Counted from the stretch's first letter, positions 9,844 through 20,525 are shown. The stretch is DNA of 64,000 nucleotides from Pseudoalteromonas sp. MEBiC 03607 (GCF_004792295.1 NZ_SRRY01000001.1:62001-126000), one strand, 5' to 3'. Notes: generated by a model not told the origin, from the letters alone. Numbers and translations: made by a program.

Positions 9844-11235
9844 CTAATCAGTTTTAATTTTCTGATCCTGTGAAGCAATTTCTTGCTTAATTTTACTTAT
9901 TTTTTTATAAAAAGGCTGATTTTTACGCACTTTATTCGGTAGTGTCGATAACGCATTTTTCGCGTCGTTTAAGGTGGCATAGCTACCATAAGTTACAATC
10001 CACCACACTTTGCCACCTCGCAAAGTTTGATACGTATTAACTTGCCCTTCTAATGAGTTCTCTGTAATAAACTTATCAATGATTTCTTTTTTAGTAACAG
10101 CTAACAGCTGTATTACAAAATGCTCGTCTGGCTCTGCTAAGTACCATGCATTTGCACTCACTGTCGGCGCTTTTTCAACTGTTTCTGTATTAACGGCCTC
10201 AATATCAGCTGGAGGAGGATTTAAAGCGTCGTCAGTCAATACTGCAGCAATTTCTTCGCTACTTGGTTTGGCCTGTTGCTCTTCAGGTTGTGCACTAGCA
10301 AGACTATCAACAATTGCAGCAATATTATTTTCATGGCTTACTGCTGGAGCTTCTGACTGTTGAACTGTCACAGTATTATTATCAAGCTCTACTGACGCAC
10401 TGCTCGGCTCTGATAGCGTTTCATCGCTGTTCTGTTGAGCCGCAGTCACCTTTTCTGCTGGGAGAGCCGTAGCAATAGTGGCACTCTCCTCTTGTTGATA
10501 ATGTGCTTTCCACCATTGGGTCATATCTGCTTTGTACAAAAAGCCAATAATTAATAACATAGTTGTTATTAACAACAGGGTTAAATACAACGGTTTGTAG
10601 CTCTTTTCTGGAGGGCGAATATCTGCAGTTTGTTGATCTGGTTGCCATGCAAGTAATAATGCAGGATTACCATGAGCTTCTTGCAAAAAGGTTCGAAAAA
10701 CAGGATCTTCTTCTACCGGAAGGTTATCGAAAAACCAACGCATCAACTGCTTACTTTCACTAAGATTAAGTGCCTCTAGGTGAATTTCAACAGCTTGTGT
10801 GAATTGCCCAACAGACTGAGATGCTATCAAAATATATAAGGTACTTGGGCTTTTCTTTGCCAGTATCTCGAGTTGATGAACCATCTCCTCAGATAAATGA
10901 CGCCCGCCATCAATCACCCACAAGCAATCACCACAAGGTTGCTGCCTATACAGGTTATAAAAGTTTTCTGATAACGTTTGGGTATGATCGATAAGTGGGT
11001 TACTAAAGCTTTGTTCGAGTAGCTCTGTAAGCAGCTGTTGATCTGTCATTTTGCCAGACAATTGTACAAATGCTTTGTTAAACTCAGCGTACTTATCAGT
11101 GATGAATGTTTCTAGTAAGTAACTTTTACCTAGCCCTGAAGGGCCAAGTAAGCAAATTAAATTCTGCCCATATTCAAACTGCAGAGCGATTCGATCAACT
11201 AGCGCAGCACGGCTAGGCAATATTTGCGATTGCAT
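9844..11235 (-). CDS. damX: DamX-like division protein with AAA ATPase and SPOR domains
   Basis: The 463-residue product has a cytoplasmic ATPase-like domain with Walker A LLGPSGLGKSYLL near residue 33 and CLWVIDGG as Walker B. One membrane helix (LYLTLLLITTMLLIIGFLY, about 215-233) follows, then a long periplasmic linker rich in A, E, P and T. A C-terminal SPOR domain begins near FVIQLLAVTKKE and includes VWWIVTYGSY. SPOR domains bind denuded septal peptidoglycan, so it should localise to the division site. Its ATG overlaps the aroB stop by one base, indicating coupling. E. coli DamX has the same architecture and gene position. Confidence 0.9.
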   Translation of the reverse strand: MQSQILPSRAALVDRIALQFEYGQNLICLLGPSGLGKSYLLETFITDKYAEFNKAFVQLSGKMTDQQLLTELLEQSFSNPLIDHTQTLSENFYNLYRQQPCGDCLWVIDGGRHLSEEMVHQLEILAKKSPSTLYILIASQSVGQFTQAVEIHLEALNLSESKQLMRWFFDNLPVEEDPVFRTFLQEAHGNPALLLAWQPDQQTADIRPPEKSYKPLYLTLLLITTMLLIIGFLYKADMTQWWKAHYQQEESATIATALPAEKVTAAQQNSDETLSEPSSASVELDNNTVTVQQSEAPAVSHENNIAAIVDSLASAQPEEQQAKPSSEEIAAVLTDDALNPPPADIEAVNTETVEKAPTVSANAWYLAEPDEHFVIQLLAVTKKEIIDKFITENSLEGQVNTYQTLRGGKVWWIVTYGSYATLNDAKNALSTLPNKVRKNQPFYKKISKIKQEIASQDQKIKTD

Positions 11236-12305
11236 TAGCGCGCTATTAAATCACAAACCTGCTGATCGGTAACATCGCTTACCAGCGCGCACTGACCAAA
11301 TTGGGTAGGAAGAATAAACCGGATCGTGCCTTTCTTGTTTTTCTTATCTTTACGCATATGCGTTAAAAACTGCTCGCTAGTCATTTCAGCTGGAATATCA
11401 ACAGGTAAATCGTAATGAGCAATCAATTGCACTATGCGCTCAACTTCAGCTGCAGTTAAATCACCGCGAGTTTGCGCTAAACGTGCTGCTAACACCATAC
11501 CTGCAGCAACAGCTTCGCCGTGTAACCAATTACCATAGCCCATTTGCGCTTCAATAGCGTGACCAAAAGTATGACCCAGGTTTAGTAGCGCACGCAAACC
11601 TGCTTCTTTTTCATCTTGCGCAACAATCAAGGCTTTGATTTCACAGCAACGATAAATAACATGCTGTAATGTTTGCTCATCGAGTGATTTTAGATTAGCG
11701 ATATTTTGCTCTAAATAAGCAAATAGTTCTGTGTCATAGATTAAACCGTACTTGATCACTTCAGCCATACCTGCTGCGAACTCTCGCTCAGGTAAAGTAT
11801 GTAGTGATTGGGTATCGATAAAAACGGCTTGCGGTTGGTAAAACGCACCAATCATGTTTTTGCCAAGCGGATGATTAACAGCGGTTTTACCACCAACTGA
11901 TGAATCAACTTGTGATAGCAAGGTAGTAGGCACTTGAATAAAAGGCACACCGCGTTGATAACAAGCAGCAACAAAACCGGTTAAGTCGCCCACAACACCA
12001 CCACCTAATGCAATAAGGCAGGTGTCACGACCACAGTTATGTTCGAGTAAGAATGCCGAAATTTTCTCAAACCACTCTAGTGACTTATATTGTTCACCAT
12101 CAGGTATAGAAAAAGATAACGGGTTAAGATCAGCCAATGACGCCATTACATCATCAAGGTATAGAGGTGCAATGGTGTCGTTGGTGATAATGATAGGTCG
12201 ACAATCGCCAATGTGTTCGCGTAATCGACCTGTGTCTTTAAGAGCAGATTGACCAATATAAATAGGATAACTTCGCTCGTCCAAATTAACAGTTAATTCA
12301 AGCAT
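11235..12305 (-). CDS. aroB: 3-dehydroquinate synthase
   Basis: AroB converts DAHP to 3-dehydroquinate, the second step of the shikimate pathway, using NAD and a divalent metal. The 356-residue product shows the NAD-binding segment [21 protein letters not shown] near residue 100, the [20 protein letters not shown] active-site region, and metal-ligand histidines in [11 protein letters not shown] and [11 protein letters not shown]. It lies 28 bp after aroK and overlaps damX by one base, the classical aroKB-damX operon. Confidence 0.98.
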   Translation of the reverse strand: MLELTVNLDERSYPIYIGQSALKDTGRLREHIGDCRPIIITNDTIAPLYLDDVMASLADLNPLSFSIPDGEQYKSLEWFEKISAFLLEHNCGRDTCLIALGGGVVGDLTGFVAACYQRGVPFIQVPTTLLSQVDSSVGGKTAVNHPLGKNMIGAFYQPQAVFIDTQSLHTLPEREFAAGMAEVIKYGLIYDTELFAYLEQNIANLKSLDEQTLQHVIYRCCEIKALIVAQDEKEAGLRALLNLGHTFGHAIEAQMGYGNWLHGEAVAAGMVLAARLAQTRGDLTAAEVERIVQLIAHYDLPVDIPAEMTSEQFLTHMRKDKKNKKGTIRFILPTQFGQCALVSDVTDQQVCDLIAR

Positions 12306-12333
12306 CGCTAGTTTCCTTTTTTAATTATTGGTT

Positions 12334-12852
12334 TTAAAAATCTAATTTCTCAATGATTTGATTAGCAACAACTTTAGCGCTTTGCTCATCAGTGCGGACA
12401 ACAAAATCAGCCACTTCTTTGTATAACGGTTCGCGTTCTTCAGCTAAGCGCTCTAATACATCACGCGGTGCTTCTTCTGTTTGCAATAATGGGCGACGCT
12501 TGTCGCGCTGCGTGCGTGCAACTTGCTTTTCGATAGGTGTCTCTAGGTATACAACAATACCGCGAGCAGAAAGCTTATTACGTACTTCTTTACTGATCAC
12601 AGAGCCACCACCTGTTGCAAGTACAATACCTTGCATCTCAGTTAGGTCTGAAATAACAGTTTCTTCACGAAGTCGGAAGCCCTCTTCACCCTCAAGGTCG
12701 AACACCCAAGCAATATCTGCTCCTGTGCGTCGCTCGATCTCTTGATCTGAATCGAAAAATTCAAGGTGTAATTGGTCAGCAATGTGACGACCAATTGTGC
12801 TTTTGCCAGCCCCCATAGGGCCCACTAGAAATATATTACGTTTCTCAGCCAT
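12334..12852 (-). CDS. aroK: Shikimate kinase I
   Basis: AroK phosphorylates shikimate at the 3-hydroxyl. The 172-residue product (E. coli 173) has Walker [13 protein letters not shown] near residue 11, the shikimate-binding [11 protein letters not shown], the GGGSV loop ([10 protein letters not shown]) and the lid arginines (RDKRRPLLQ). It heads the aroK-aroB-damX-dam order. The promoter should lie in the 179 bp between it and the pilQ terminator. Confidence 0.97.
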   Translation of the reverse strand: MAEKRNIFLVGPMGAGKSTIGRHIADQLHLEFFDSDQEIERRTGADIAWVFDLEGEEGFRLREETVISDLTEMQGIVLATGGGSVISKEVRNKLSARGIVVYLETPIEKQVARTQRDKRRPLLQTEEAPRDVLERLAEEREPLYKEVADFVVRTDEQSAKVVANQIIEKLDF

Positions 12853-12983
12853 ATCTTTTTAGTACAAACGAACTCTAAAATTTGAAATAAAACCCCGCCT
12901 AACGACCTGGCCCCAAAATTAAGGAGGGGATTATCTCAGTAATTGCTTGGGTATTTCAAGTCAATTAGCATAAAAAGCCATAT

Positions 12984-13014
12984 AACGAGCAATTAAACAT
13001 GCTAATTGCTCGTT
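12984..13014 (-). terminator. Terminator of the pilMNOPQ transcript
   Basis: A perfect 12-bp stem (AACGAGCAATTA with TAATTGCTCGTT) closes a 7-nt loop and starts 18 bases after the pilQ stop. On the minus strand a TTTTT tract follows about ten bases after the stem, so termination may be imperfect and allow read-through to aroK. Confidence 0.65.
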
Positions 13015-13031
13015 GCTTAAGAAAAAATCAC

Positions 13032-15125
13032 TTAATCCAATTGAATTTTTGGTGTTACAAAGATTAACAGCTCTTTCTTTTCATTAAACTCACTGGTGCT
13101 TTTGAATAAGGTTCCTAAATATGGAATGTCTCCAAGTACAGGAACTTTCTTCGTTGAGTTAACGATTTGCTGTTGGAAGATACCACCAAGAACAACTGTT
13201 TGGCCATTCTCTACTAACACTTGTGTTTGGATTTCTTGAGTATTAATCGCCACCGCGGAACCCGTTGGTGTTTGCACCGTATCACCGCGTGTATCTTGTG
13301 TGATAACTAGGTCTAAAATCACCTTATTGTCAGGCGTAATGTGTGGCGTTACTTCTAAACTTAATACCGCTTTTTTAAAGGTAACCGTTGTTGCACCACT
13401 TGATGCAGCTTCAACATAAGGAATTTCGGTACCTTGCTCAATACGTGCTTTTTGTTGGTTAGCCGTAGTGATGCGCGGACTTGCGATGATCTCACCTCGG
13501 TTTTCCTCTTCTAAAGCACTGAGCTCTAAATCTAAAATGGTGCCGTTAGCTAATTTGGCAACTTGTACACCAATACTTCCCGCAGGGCTTGAAATTGGTA
13601 AGTTTACATTTAATCGGTCAGCTAAACTTGGAATGTTATTGTAAGAGCCAGCACCAAACATGCCTCCAGCGCCTTCAAGAGTCCCAGAGATAGCACCGTC
13701 ACTGCCGACATCGCTTATACCCCAACGTACGCCTAAGTCTTCTTGCACGTTATCATTCACAGTAACCATACGTGATTCAATCACCACTTGCTTTACTGGA
13801 ATATCAAGGGTTTCAACCATACGGCGAACACTATCAATACTTTTAGAAGTATCTTTAATTAATAATGTGTTAGTACGTTTATCAACCGAAACACTGCCTC
13901 GTGAAGAAATGATGCTGTTGGTATCGGTTTTTAATAAATCAGCAAACTCTTCAGCTTTGGCATAATTAAGGCGAATATATTCACTGTATAAAGGCTCTAA
14001 ATCTTCGACTTGCTGTTTAGCTTTGAGCTCTTTGGCTTCACGCGCTGCCAGTTCTTCAGATGGTGCAACCATCAAAATAGAACCATCCATGCGTTTATCC
14101 AAACCTTTAATTTTAAGCACAACATCCAAAGCCTGATCCCAAGGAACACCTTCTAGACGAAGCGTAATATTGCCTGTTACAGAGTCGCTTGTTACTAAGT
14201 TAAACTCGTTATAGCCCGCAATAATCTGTAGCACAGAGCGAATTGGAATATCTTGGAAGTTAAGGCTCATAGGACGACCTTGATATTCAATACCGCCGTC
14301 TAGGTATGCACGTTGAGTATCATCTTTTTCAACTGTTAACGTAAAGATGTTCTCTATTTGTTGGTGAGTAAATTTAAACGCAGCATTTGGCTCTACCACT
14401 ATACGAGTCATTGTTCCTTCTTTGAAGGTCTCGATTTTGCTTACAACGGTACCAAAGTCAATAACGTCTAGTTCATACAGAAGCTCATCTAAAATATCCG
14501 TATGATGGAATTCTGCAATAATTTTACCACCGCTTTCATGTACATCAATCGCAGCTTGAGTACCTTGCAAAAACACCAATAAGCGAGCTTCATCTTTTTC
14601 AGTACGACGAAAATCAATGGATTGTACAGTATTTATAAAGTTACTTGAGGCTGATAATGGATCAGTCGATTCATCACTGGCAATTGGGTTATCTGAAACA
14701 TGCAGCGTGTAAACATTGTCTTTAGCTGTTGTTTTATAAATTTTCAATTTATCCAACATAACAACAACTTTTAAACCATCCGTTGTCATTGTGCTAGTAA
14801 CTTGCTGAATACCTGCTTGGTTTATATTTACAGTCTGAACTTCTTTATCAACACCAACATCGTCAAATAACATTTCTATCCGAGCTGGTGCGTTATAAAC
14901 CTGAACTTTAGGCTCAAATGTAAGGGCTTCATCAAAGACTAGCTGCAGCTGCGTTTCATCCTTCATGATTGGATTGTAACGCACATCATAAAGTACAGGT
15001 GCAGCGACTACCGACTGCGCTACCAGTAAGGTTAATGCAGCGAACATGTATTTTCGCATGTGCTTTAACCAAGCCATTCCTTTATGCATTTTATTTTTAC
15101 CTTTTATATGATTAATCTGCACCAT
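13032..15125 (-). CDS. pilQ: Type IV pilus secretin PilQ
   Basis: PilQ forms the outer-membrane gate through which the type IV pilus passes. The product is 697 residues from the first ATG. A signal peptide is visible (MRKYMFAALTLLVAQSVVAA), then an AMIN-type peptidoglycan-binding region, an STN/N0 domain (MSLNFQDIPIRSVLQIIAGY), an N1 domain with DKRTNTLLIKDT, and a secretin core with VPVLGDIPYLGTLFK near the C-terminus. ATG 15125 overlaps pilP by 14 bp; ATG 15089 has a better-placed AAAGGT and may be the true start. It is last in pilMNOPQ. Confidence 0.96.
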   Translation of the reverse strand: MVQINHIKGKNKMHKGMAWLKHMRKYMFAALTLLVAQSVVAAPVLYDVRYNPIMKDETQLQLVFDEALTFEPKVQVYNAPARIEMLFDDVGVDKEVQTVNINQAGIQQVTSTMTTDGLKVVVMLDKLKIYKTTAKDNVYTLHVSDNPIASDESTDPLSASSNFINTVQSIDFRRTEKDEARLLVFLQGTQAAIDVHESGGKIIAEFHHTDILDELLYELDVIDFGTVVSKIETFKEGTMTRIVVEPNAAFKFTHQQIENIFTLTVEKDDTQRAYLDGGIEYQGRPMSLNFQDIPIRSVLQIIAGYNEFNLVTSDSVTGNITLRLEGVPWDQALDVVLKIKGLDKRMDGSILMVAPSEELAAREAKELKAKQQVEDLEPLYSEYIRLNYAKAEEFADLLKTDTNSIISSRGSVSVDKRTNTLLIKDTSKSIDSVRRMVETLDIPVKQVVIESRMVTVNDNVQEDLGVRWGISDVGSDGAISGTLEGAGGMFGAGSYNNIPSLADRLNVNLPISSPAGSIGVQVAKLANGTILDLELSALEEENRGEIIASPRITTANQQKARIEQGTEIPYVEAASSGATTVTFKKAVLSLEVTPHITPDNKVILDLVITQDTRGDTVQTPTGSAVAINTQEIQTQVLVENGQTVVLGGIFQQQIVNSTKKVPVLGDIPYLGTLFKSTSEFNEKKELLIFVTPKIQLD

Positions 15126-15651
15126 TTGTACCTGCCTCTAACATTTCTAGCTTGGTCAGGCGCTCTTTCCAGCAACCAGCCCCATCAGGGATTAATTCTA
15201 ATAATTCAATGTAGTTGTCATGCACTTCTTTAATCTCACCATGATACAAACCAAGATAATTACCTACTGTGACACGATAAAGTGTATCATCGGCCGCTTT
15301 AATCAATGCCCAGCTATTATCAGCTTGACCGATAGTCCCTTTCATTAATAAATTTTCAAGCGGGTACTTCTCTAGAGGCTGACGAACTCGGCTAGGATCT
15401 GGATGTAAGCAGTTTTTAACTTGTACTAAGTTGTTTTGAATAATTTCAGGTCTTGGTGCAACAAATGGGCTACGCAACTTACTGGCACTGTATTCAAAAT
15501 ATTCAAACTTTGCGATCTGAGGAATAGGCTCTACTTTTGGTGTAGTACTTGCCTTTACCTGATCGATAAATTCTTTTTGCTCTGATGTATCATCGTTACA
15601 TGCACTCAGTGCAAAAGTCATAATAATAACTAACGGAAGCTTTCTCATCAT
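15112..15651 (-). CDS. pilP: Type IV pilus assembly lipoprotein PilP
   Basis: PilP is an inner-membrane lipoprotein that links the PilN/PilO platform to the PilQ secretin. The 179-residue product has a lipoprotein signal (MMRKLPLVIIMTFALSACND, lipobox LSAC, Cys 18). An extended linker with FEYSASKLRSPF and P/R-rich sequence follows, then the beta-domain with MKGTIGQ and YRVTVGNYLGLYHGEI, the family core. It overlaps pilO by 4 bp. Confidence 0.95.
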   Translation of the reverse strand: MMRKLPLVIIMTFALSACNDDTSEQKEFIDQVKASTTPKVEPIPQIAKFEYFEYSASKLRSPFVAPRPEIIQNNLVQVKNCLHPDPSRVRQPLEKYPLENLLMKGTIGQADNSWALIKAADDTLYRVTVGNYLGLYHGEIKEVHDNYIELLELIPDGAGCWKERLTKLEMLEAGTNGAD

Positions 15652-16265
15652 TTCTGAGTGCCTCCCTCATAACGATAGGTTTTAGCAACAACGCTAAAAG
15701 TAAGTTCACCATCATCAAGGGTTTGAATAGTAAAGTCATGCAAACTTACGATACGCGGTAATTGTGCAACTTTACCAACAAACTCACCAAACTCATGATA
15801 TGAGCCCACAACTTCTATCTTAATTGGCAGCTCAGTGTAAAACTCTTTTTCTATCTCTGGTAACCAGCCAATTTTTAAAAACGTTAAACCACTTGTCGTG
15901 CCAACATAAGACAAATCGTCAAGTAAACCTGGTGTTTCATTAGAGGTGGGTAAGCGCTTTAATAGTTGCGAAAACTTATCTTCCATCTCAATCATTTGCT
16001 GGCGATATAAATCTAGGTTACTCGCAACAGCATATTTAGCTTTGTAAGTATTTCTCAGCTCAGTCTCTTTGGCTACTGAACTGTGATAATTAGCTATTTC
16101 ATCAGACACTAGCAAGCTATAACTAAAATAAAGCACGATTGCAGCAACAAAAGTACAACACATTACTTTTACAGCAATGGGCCAATCGCCCATATTTTCG
16201 AGCTCTATTTCGTTCCAATCTATTTCAGTTAACGATTTGATATCAAGGTTCATTGCGTACCTCAC
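15648..16265 (-). CDS. pilO: Type IV pilus inner-membrane protein PilO
   Basis: PilO pairs with PilN to form the inner-membrane alignment complex of the pilus machine. The 205-residue product has a short cytoplasmic N-terminus (DIKSLTEIDWNEIELENMGDWP), one membrane helix near residues 29-50, a coiled-coil segment (NTYKAKYAVASNLDLYRQQM) and a periplasmic ferredoxin-like domain with FSQLLKRLPTSNETPGLLDD. That LLP-T-x-x-PGLLDD pattern is the family hallmark. It overlaps pilN by 23 bp and pilP by 4 bp. Confidence 0.95.
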   Translation of the reverse strand: MRYAMNLDIKSLTEIDWNEIELENMGDWPIAVKVMCCTFVAAIVLYFSYSLLVSDEIANYHSSVAKETELRNTYKAKYAVASNLDLYRQQMIEMEDKFSQLLKRLPTSNETPGLLDDLSYVGTTSGLTFLKIGWLPEIEKEFYTELPIKIEVVGSYHEFGEFVGKVAQLPRIVSLHDFTIQTLDDGELTFSVVAKTYRYEGGTQK

Positions 16266-16815
16266 CTATTTTATCAAATGGTTTAACATAAAAATCCATA
16301 TTAAAGTCACTTAGTAACCTCGACGTTTGCTCACCAGCCACGATACCTTGCATAACAGGTCGCTCTAGAAGATAAGAGCCCTGAACTTGGCGCAACATAG
16401 TCGATAGTCGATTATTAGATTCACTACGTCCCGATACATGTATGCGGTCATCACGACGTTCTAGCTTAGTTAAATAAACACCTGAAGGCACAATCTTCGC
16501 AACCTCATCCATAATTTGTGTACCAAGATTTCGATTGCTTTGTAGCTCCTCAATTAAGCGCATTCGCTGTTGCAGGTTTTCTTTCTTTTTATCCAATTCG
16601 TTGATTTCACGTATGCGTTGATCAAGTAGTGCAATTTCGTTGCTTAAAAAGTTATTTTTTACATTTTGTCCTTCACGCAATCCCGAATAGAAAGAACTCA
16701 ACATATACATACTTAAAAAACTCACTACAACAACAGCGAACAGCAAAGTAACAAATTTATTTTGCGATTCTTTTCGTTTTTGTTCGCGCCAAGGCAGTAG
16801 ATTTATATGTGGCAT
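16243..16815 (-). CDS. pilN: Type IV pilus inner-membrane protein PilN
   Basis: PilN begins MPHINLLPWREQKRKES. The INLLPWR segment is the conserved cytoplasmic tail that docks into PilM. One membrane helix (about residues 22-45) is followed by a coiled coil and a periplasmic domain (GVYLTKLERRDDRIHVSGRS). Its 190 residues fit the family. It overlaps pilM by 13 bp at its start and pilO by 23 bp at its end, so the cluster is tightly coupled. Confidence 0.96.
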   Translation of the reverse strand: MPHINLLPWREQKRKESQNKFVTLLFAVVVVSFLSMYMLSSFYSGLREGQNVKNNFLSNEIALLDQRIREINELDKKKENLQQRMRLIEELQSNRNLGTQIMDEVAKIVPSGVYLTKLERRDDRIHVSGRSESNNRLSTMLRQVQGSYLLERPVMQGIVAGEQTSRLLSDFNMDFYVKPFDKIGEVRNEP

Positions 16816-17882
16816 GATGAAAAGCTCCTCAACGCCAATCCTGTGGCTATCGCGAACTGTGTTCTATGACGCTGTAAAATATTACGGTCTACCTTTGGAG
16901 CAATTTCTATATTTGCAAAGGGTTCAGCAACCACTGTATGTATCCCTAACTCTTCAATTAACAATCGGTCTAAGCCTTCAATCATGGCTGTGCCACCGGT
17001 TAAAACAATATAATCGACTTGGTCTTTACCGCTCGTCGTTAAGAACATTTGTACTGCACGTCTTACTTGTTGTAGCAGCGAAGTCTGAAAAGGTGCAAGT
17101 ACTTCAAACGTATAATTAGGAGGTAAGTCGCCTGTGGTTTTACCTATTTCTGCTTCATCGAAGCTTTTGTTGTAATAAGCGACAATACTGTTTGTGTATT
17201 GGTCGCCACCAAAAACCTGATCCCGAGTGTAAATAGTCTCACCGGCTTGAACCACACTCACAAGCATTAGCACAGCACCAATATCTACAATTGCCACACA
17301 CTTATCATAGGCATCGCTAGGCAATTGTTGGTAGTACACATCTAACGAGCGGCTCAACGCGTAGCTTTCAACATCAACTACTTTAGCAGTTAGATTTGCA
17401 GCTTCTAATACACCAATGCGAGCCTCAACACTTTCTGTGCGTGCTGCAGATAAAAGTACATTAACTTTACTCGGATCGGCTTCATTAATGGCGAGCTTTT
17501 CAAAGTCTATGTTCACTTCGTCGAGTGGGTATGGAATTAAGCTGTCTGCTTCAATGGCTATTTGCGATTCTAATTCAGCATCAGTTAATGATACATCCAT
17601 AAAAATAACCTTTGTGATCACAGTTTGCCCAGACACTGCAACGGCGGCACTTTGGACTGTTTTAGGCAATTTTCGTTTTAATTTAGCAACAACGTTGCCG
17701 ATAGCTTCAATGTCTTGAATTGAGCGTTCAGACATAGCCCCTTTTGGCATAGGTTCAATAGCTAATGCCTCAAGCCGCAAACCTGCGTCTGTCTCTTGCA
17801 ACAACACTGCTTTAATGCAGTGAGATCCGATGTCGATCCCTACCATCATAGATGAAGGCTTTTTTAATAGCTGACTTAGCAT
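16803..17882 (-). CDS. pilM: Type IV pilus assembly ATPase-like protein PilM
   Basis: PilM is the cytoplasmic actin-fold protein that binds the PilN tail. The 359-residue product has the phosphate-1 loop MMVGIDIGSHCIKAVLL near residue 12, a second conserved segment KCVAIVDIGAVLMLVSVV, and the adenosine motif YIVLTGGTAMIEGLD. First gene of pilMNOPQ, it diverges from mrcA across 132 bp, as in many gammaproteobacteria, so the promoter must lie in that gap. Confidence 0.96.
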   Translation of the reverse strand: MLSQLLKKPSSMMVGIDIGSHCIKAVLLQETDAGLRLEALAIEPMPKGAMSERSIQDIEAIGNVVAKLKRKLPKTVQSAAVAVSGQTVITKVIFMDVSLTDAELESQIAIEADSLIPYPLDEVNIDFEKLAINEADPSKVNVLLSAARTESVEARIGVLEAANLTAKVVDVESYALSRSLDVYYQQLPSDAYDKCVAIVDIGAVLMLVSVVQAGETIYTRDQVFGGDQYTNSIVAYYNKSFDEAEIGKTTGDLPPNYTFEVLAPFQTSLLQQVRRAVQMFLTTSGKDQVDYIVLTGGTAMIEGLDRLLIEELGIHTVVAEPFANIEIAPKVDRNILQRHRTQFAIATGLALRSFSSCHI

Positions 17883-18014
17883 GATTGCAACTTTGCCTTT
17901 GTTTTAATAATAAACAAGTTATAATTTTTATCTGAAAAAATATTATTCATTTTTTAATCAATATATACTAGCAGTCTCCGATTCTAATTGGGAGTCCATT
18001 TAGGGAAAATATAA

Positions 18015-20525
18015 GTGATTTTATTAAAACGAACTTTACAATTTTTTATCATTTGCTCATTCTTAGGGCTAATCACTTTAGTTGGTCTATACTATTACGT
18101 TAAACCTGACATTCCTAGCGTACAGGTTTTAAAAGACGTTCAATTACAGACACCTATGCAAGTTTTTTCACGCGATGGTTTATTGATTAATCAATTTGGT
18201 GAAAAACGCCGCATTCCCGTCACAATAGATCAAATCCCCCAACCGTTAATCGATGCGATTTTAGCGACCGAAGACAATCGTTTTTACGAACACATTGGTA
18301 TAGACCCAATTGGTATCGTTCGGTCAGCCATTGTACTCATATCTACAGGTGAAAAGAAACAAGGCGCAAGTACCATAACTATGCAGCTTGCCCGTAACTT
18401 TTTCTTAACCCGAGAAAAGGCTTATATCCGTAAAGTCAAAGAGATATTCATCGCATTGCATATTGAAAGTATATTAACTAAAGATGAAATACTCGAATTA
18501 TATTTAAATAAAATTGAATTGGGGAATCGTGCTTTTGGTATTGGTGCAGCAGCCCAAGTTTATTATGGCAAAGAATTAAATGAACTTACGTTAGCCCAAA
18601 TGGCAATGATTGCTGGTTTACCTAAAGCTCCTTCTGCACTAAACCCAATTCGTAACCCTGTGAGAGCCAAGGCACGTCGTAATGTTGTACTTGGTCGTAT
18701 GCTAACTGAAAAATATATTAGTCAGTCAGAGTATCAAGACGCCGTTAACGCGCCTATTACGGCAAAATTCCACGGTGCTGAAATTGAAGTATATGCGCCT
18801 TATATTTCTGAGATGGTTCGCGCCGAAATGGTTGAGCGTTATGGCCATGAACGAGCTTATAATACAGGCTTCAAGGTTTACACCAGTGTAGATTCAAATA
18901 TCCAACAGGCGGCACAAGATGCGCTTGTAAACAACTTACATGCCTACGATATGCGCCATGGCTATAGAGGAGCAACCGCTCATTTATGGGATAGTGAAAC
19001 CGACACGCCATTAACTCGAGACGCGATTTTAAACAAACTTAAAGATGTAAAAGAGTTTGGCCCTTTATTAGCTGGTGTTGTCACTCAAGTAGCTGAGCAA
19101 TCAATCTCTGTTTTATTAAAAAGTGGCGAACAAGTTAATGTTGAATGGGATGGTTTAAAGTGGGCTCGCAAATATATTACGCGCTACCGCCAAAGTTTTG
19201 CACCAGAAACAGCTGGCGACATTCTCACAGCAGGCGCTCAAATTTGGTTACGTAAAAATCCAGACAATAGCTATATATTAAGCCAAATACCTGAAGCATC
19301 GAGTGCATTAGTTTCGCTTGATCCGCAAGATGGTCGAATTAAAGCTATTGTAGGTGGTTACAGCTTTGAACAAAGCCAATACAACCGTGCAGTGCAAGCA
19401 AAACGCCAAGTGGGTTCAAACATTAAACCATTCATTTATTCAGCAGCTCTTGAGAATGGTTATACACTCGCTTCTATTTTGAATGATGCACCTATTAATC
19501 AGTGGGATAAAAGCCAAGGCGTTGCATGGCGACCTAAAAACAGCCCTGCAGTTTATAATGGCCCTATTCGTATTCGCAGAGCACTGGCACAATCAAAAAA
19601 CGTAATTTCTGTTCGTTTACTGCGTGGTGTTGGCCTAGAGCGCACTGCAGATCACTTGCTTAAGTTTGGGTTTTTAAATAGTGATATTAATCGCAGTGAG
19701 TCGTTAGCCCTTGGTAGTGCCTCGATTACCCCGCTTGAACTTGCACGCGGTATGAGCGCTTTTGCAAACGGTGGCCACCTAATTAAGCCGTATTTTATTA
19801 CTGAAATCCAAGATTCAGCAGGCAATACATTATTTAAGGCTAATCCTCAATTGGCTTGTGATAGCCCAAAACCGGCTGCCACTGTTGAGCTTGCAGCGCG
19901 CGATTCGAGCCAACTTAACATCACTGAAACAGAGCAAACACCAGTCCAGCGTTGTGCCCCGCGTATTATTTCAAAGCAAAATGCATTCTTAATCTCGCAA
20001 GCTATGCACAGTGCCATTTGGGGCGGCGGTAGTTGGAGTCATAAAACAGGTTGGAGTGGCACCGGTTGGCGTGCTCAAGCTTTAGACCGACGCGACCTAG
20101 CTGGTAAAACAGGTACCACTAATGATTCTGTTGATACTTGGTTCAGTGGTTTTAATCGCAATGTACTAACCTCCGTATGGGTAGGTTTTGACAATCCTGG
20201 CATTACACTTGGCCGTAGTGCTAGAAATAAAAACTTAGATAATTCACAAATTTCTGGGGCTGAGTCAGGTGCAAAAACCGCACAACCAGCATGGGTCGAC
20301 TTTATGCGAGCAGCGCTTGATGGCATGCCTGAAGCACCGATTGAACTTCCTGAAGGCTTAGTCTCGGTTCGTATTGATTTAGCAACGGGCTTATTGAGCC
20401 ACAAAAATGATTATACCAGCCGCTTCGAATACTTTATTAAAGGCACTGCACCTACAAAGTATGTTACAGAAGAGCCAACAGATGTATTTGAAGAAAAACT
20501 GAGTACAGAAGAAGAACTGTTCTAA
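18015..20525 (+). CDS. mrcA: Penicillin-binding protein 1A
   Basis: PBP1A is a bifunctional class A enzyme that polymerises and cross-links peptidoglycan. The 836-residue product (E. coli 850) has a short N-terminus and a membrane helix at about 9-29. The glycosyltransferase domain shows ATEDNRFYEHIGIDP and GASTITMQLARNFF. The transpeptidase domain has the SxxK motif in QVGSNIKPF, SxN in AQSKNVISV and KTG in DLAGKTGTTND. It diverges from pilM and ends in a strong terminator. Confidence 0.98.
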   Translation: MILLKRTLQFFIICSFLGLITLVGLYYYVKPDIPSVQVLKDVQLQTPMQVFSRDGLLINQFGEKRRIPVTIDQIPQPLIDAILATEDNRFYEHIGIDPIGIVRSAIVLISTGEKKQGASTITMQLARNFFLTREKAYIRKVKEIFIALHIESILTKDEILELYLNKIELGNRAFGIGAAAQVYYGKELNELTLAQMAMIAGLPKAPSALNPIRNPVRAKARRNVVLGRMLTEKYISQSEYQDAVNAPITAKFHGAEIEVYAPYISEMVRAEMVERYGHERAYNTGFKVYTSVDSNIQQAAQDALVNNLHAYDMRHGYRGATAHLWDSETDTPLTRDAILNKLKDVKEFGPLLAGVVTQVAEQSISVLLKSGEQVNVEWDGLKWARKYITRYRQSFAPETAGDILTAGAQIWLRKNPDNSYILSQIPEASSALVSLDPQDGRIKAIVGGYSFEQSQYNRAVQAKRQVGSNIKPFIYSAALENGYTLASILNDAPINQWDKSQGVAWRPKNSPAVYNGPIRIRRALAQSKNVISVRLLRGVGLERTADHLLKFGFLNSDINRSESLALGSASITPLELARGMSAFANGGHLIKPYFITEIQDSAGNTLFKANPQLACDSPKPAATVELAARDSSQLNITETEQTPVQRCAPRIISKQNAFLISQAMHSAIWGGGSWSHKTGWSGTGWRAQALDRRDLAGKTGTTNDSVDTWFSGFNRNVLTSVWVGFDNPGITLGRSARNKNLDNSQISGAESGAKTAQPAWVDFMRAALDGMPEAPIELPEGLVSVRIDLATGLLSHKNDYTSRFEYFIKGTAPTKYVTEEPTDVFEEKLSTEEELF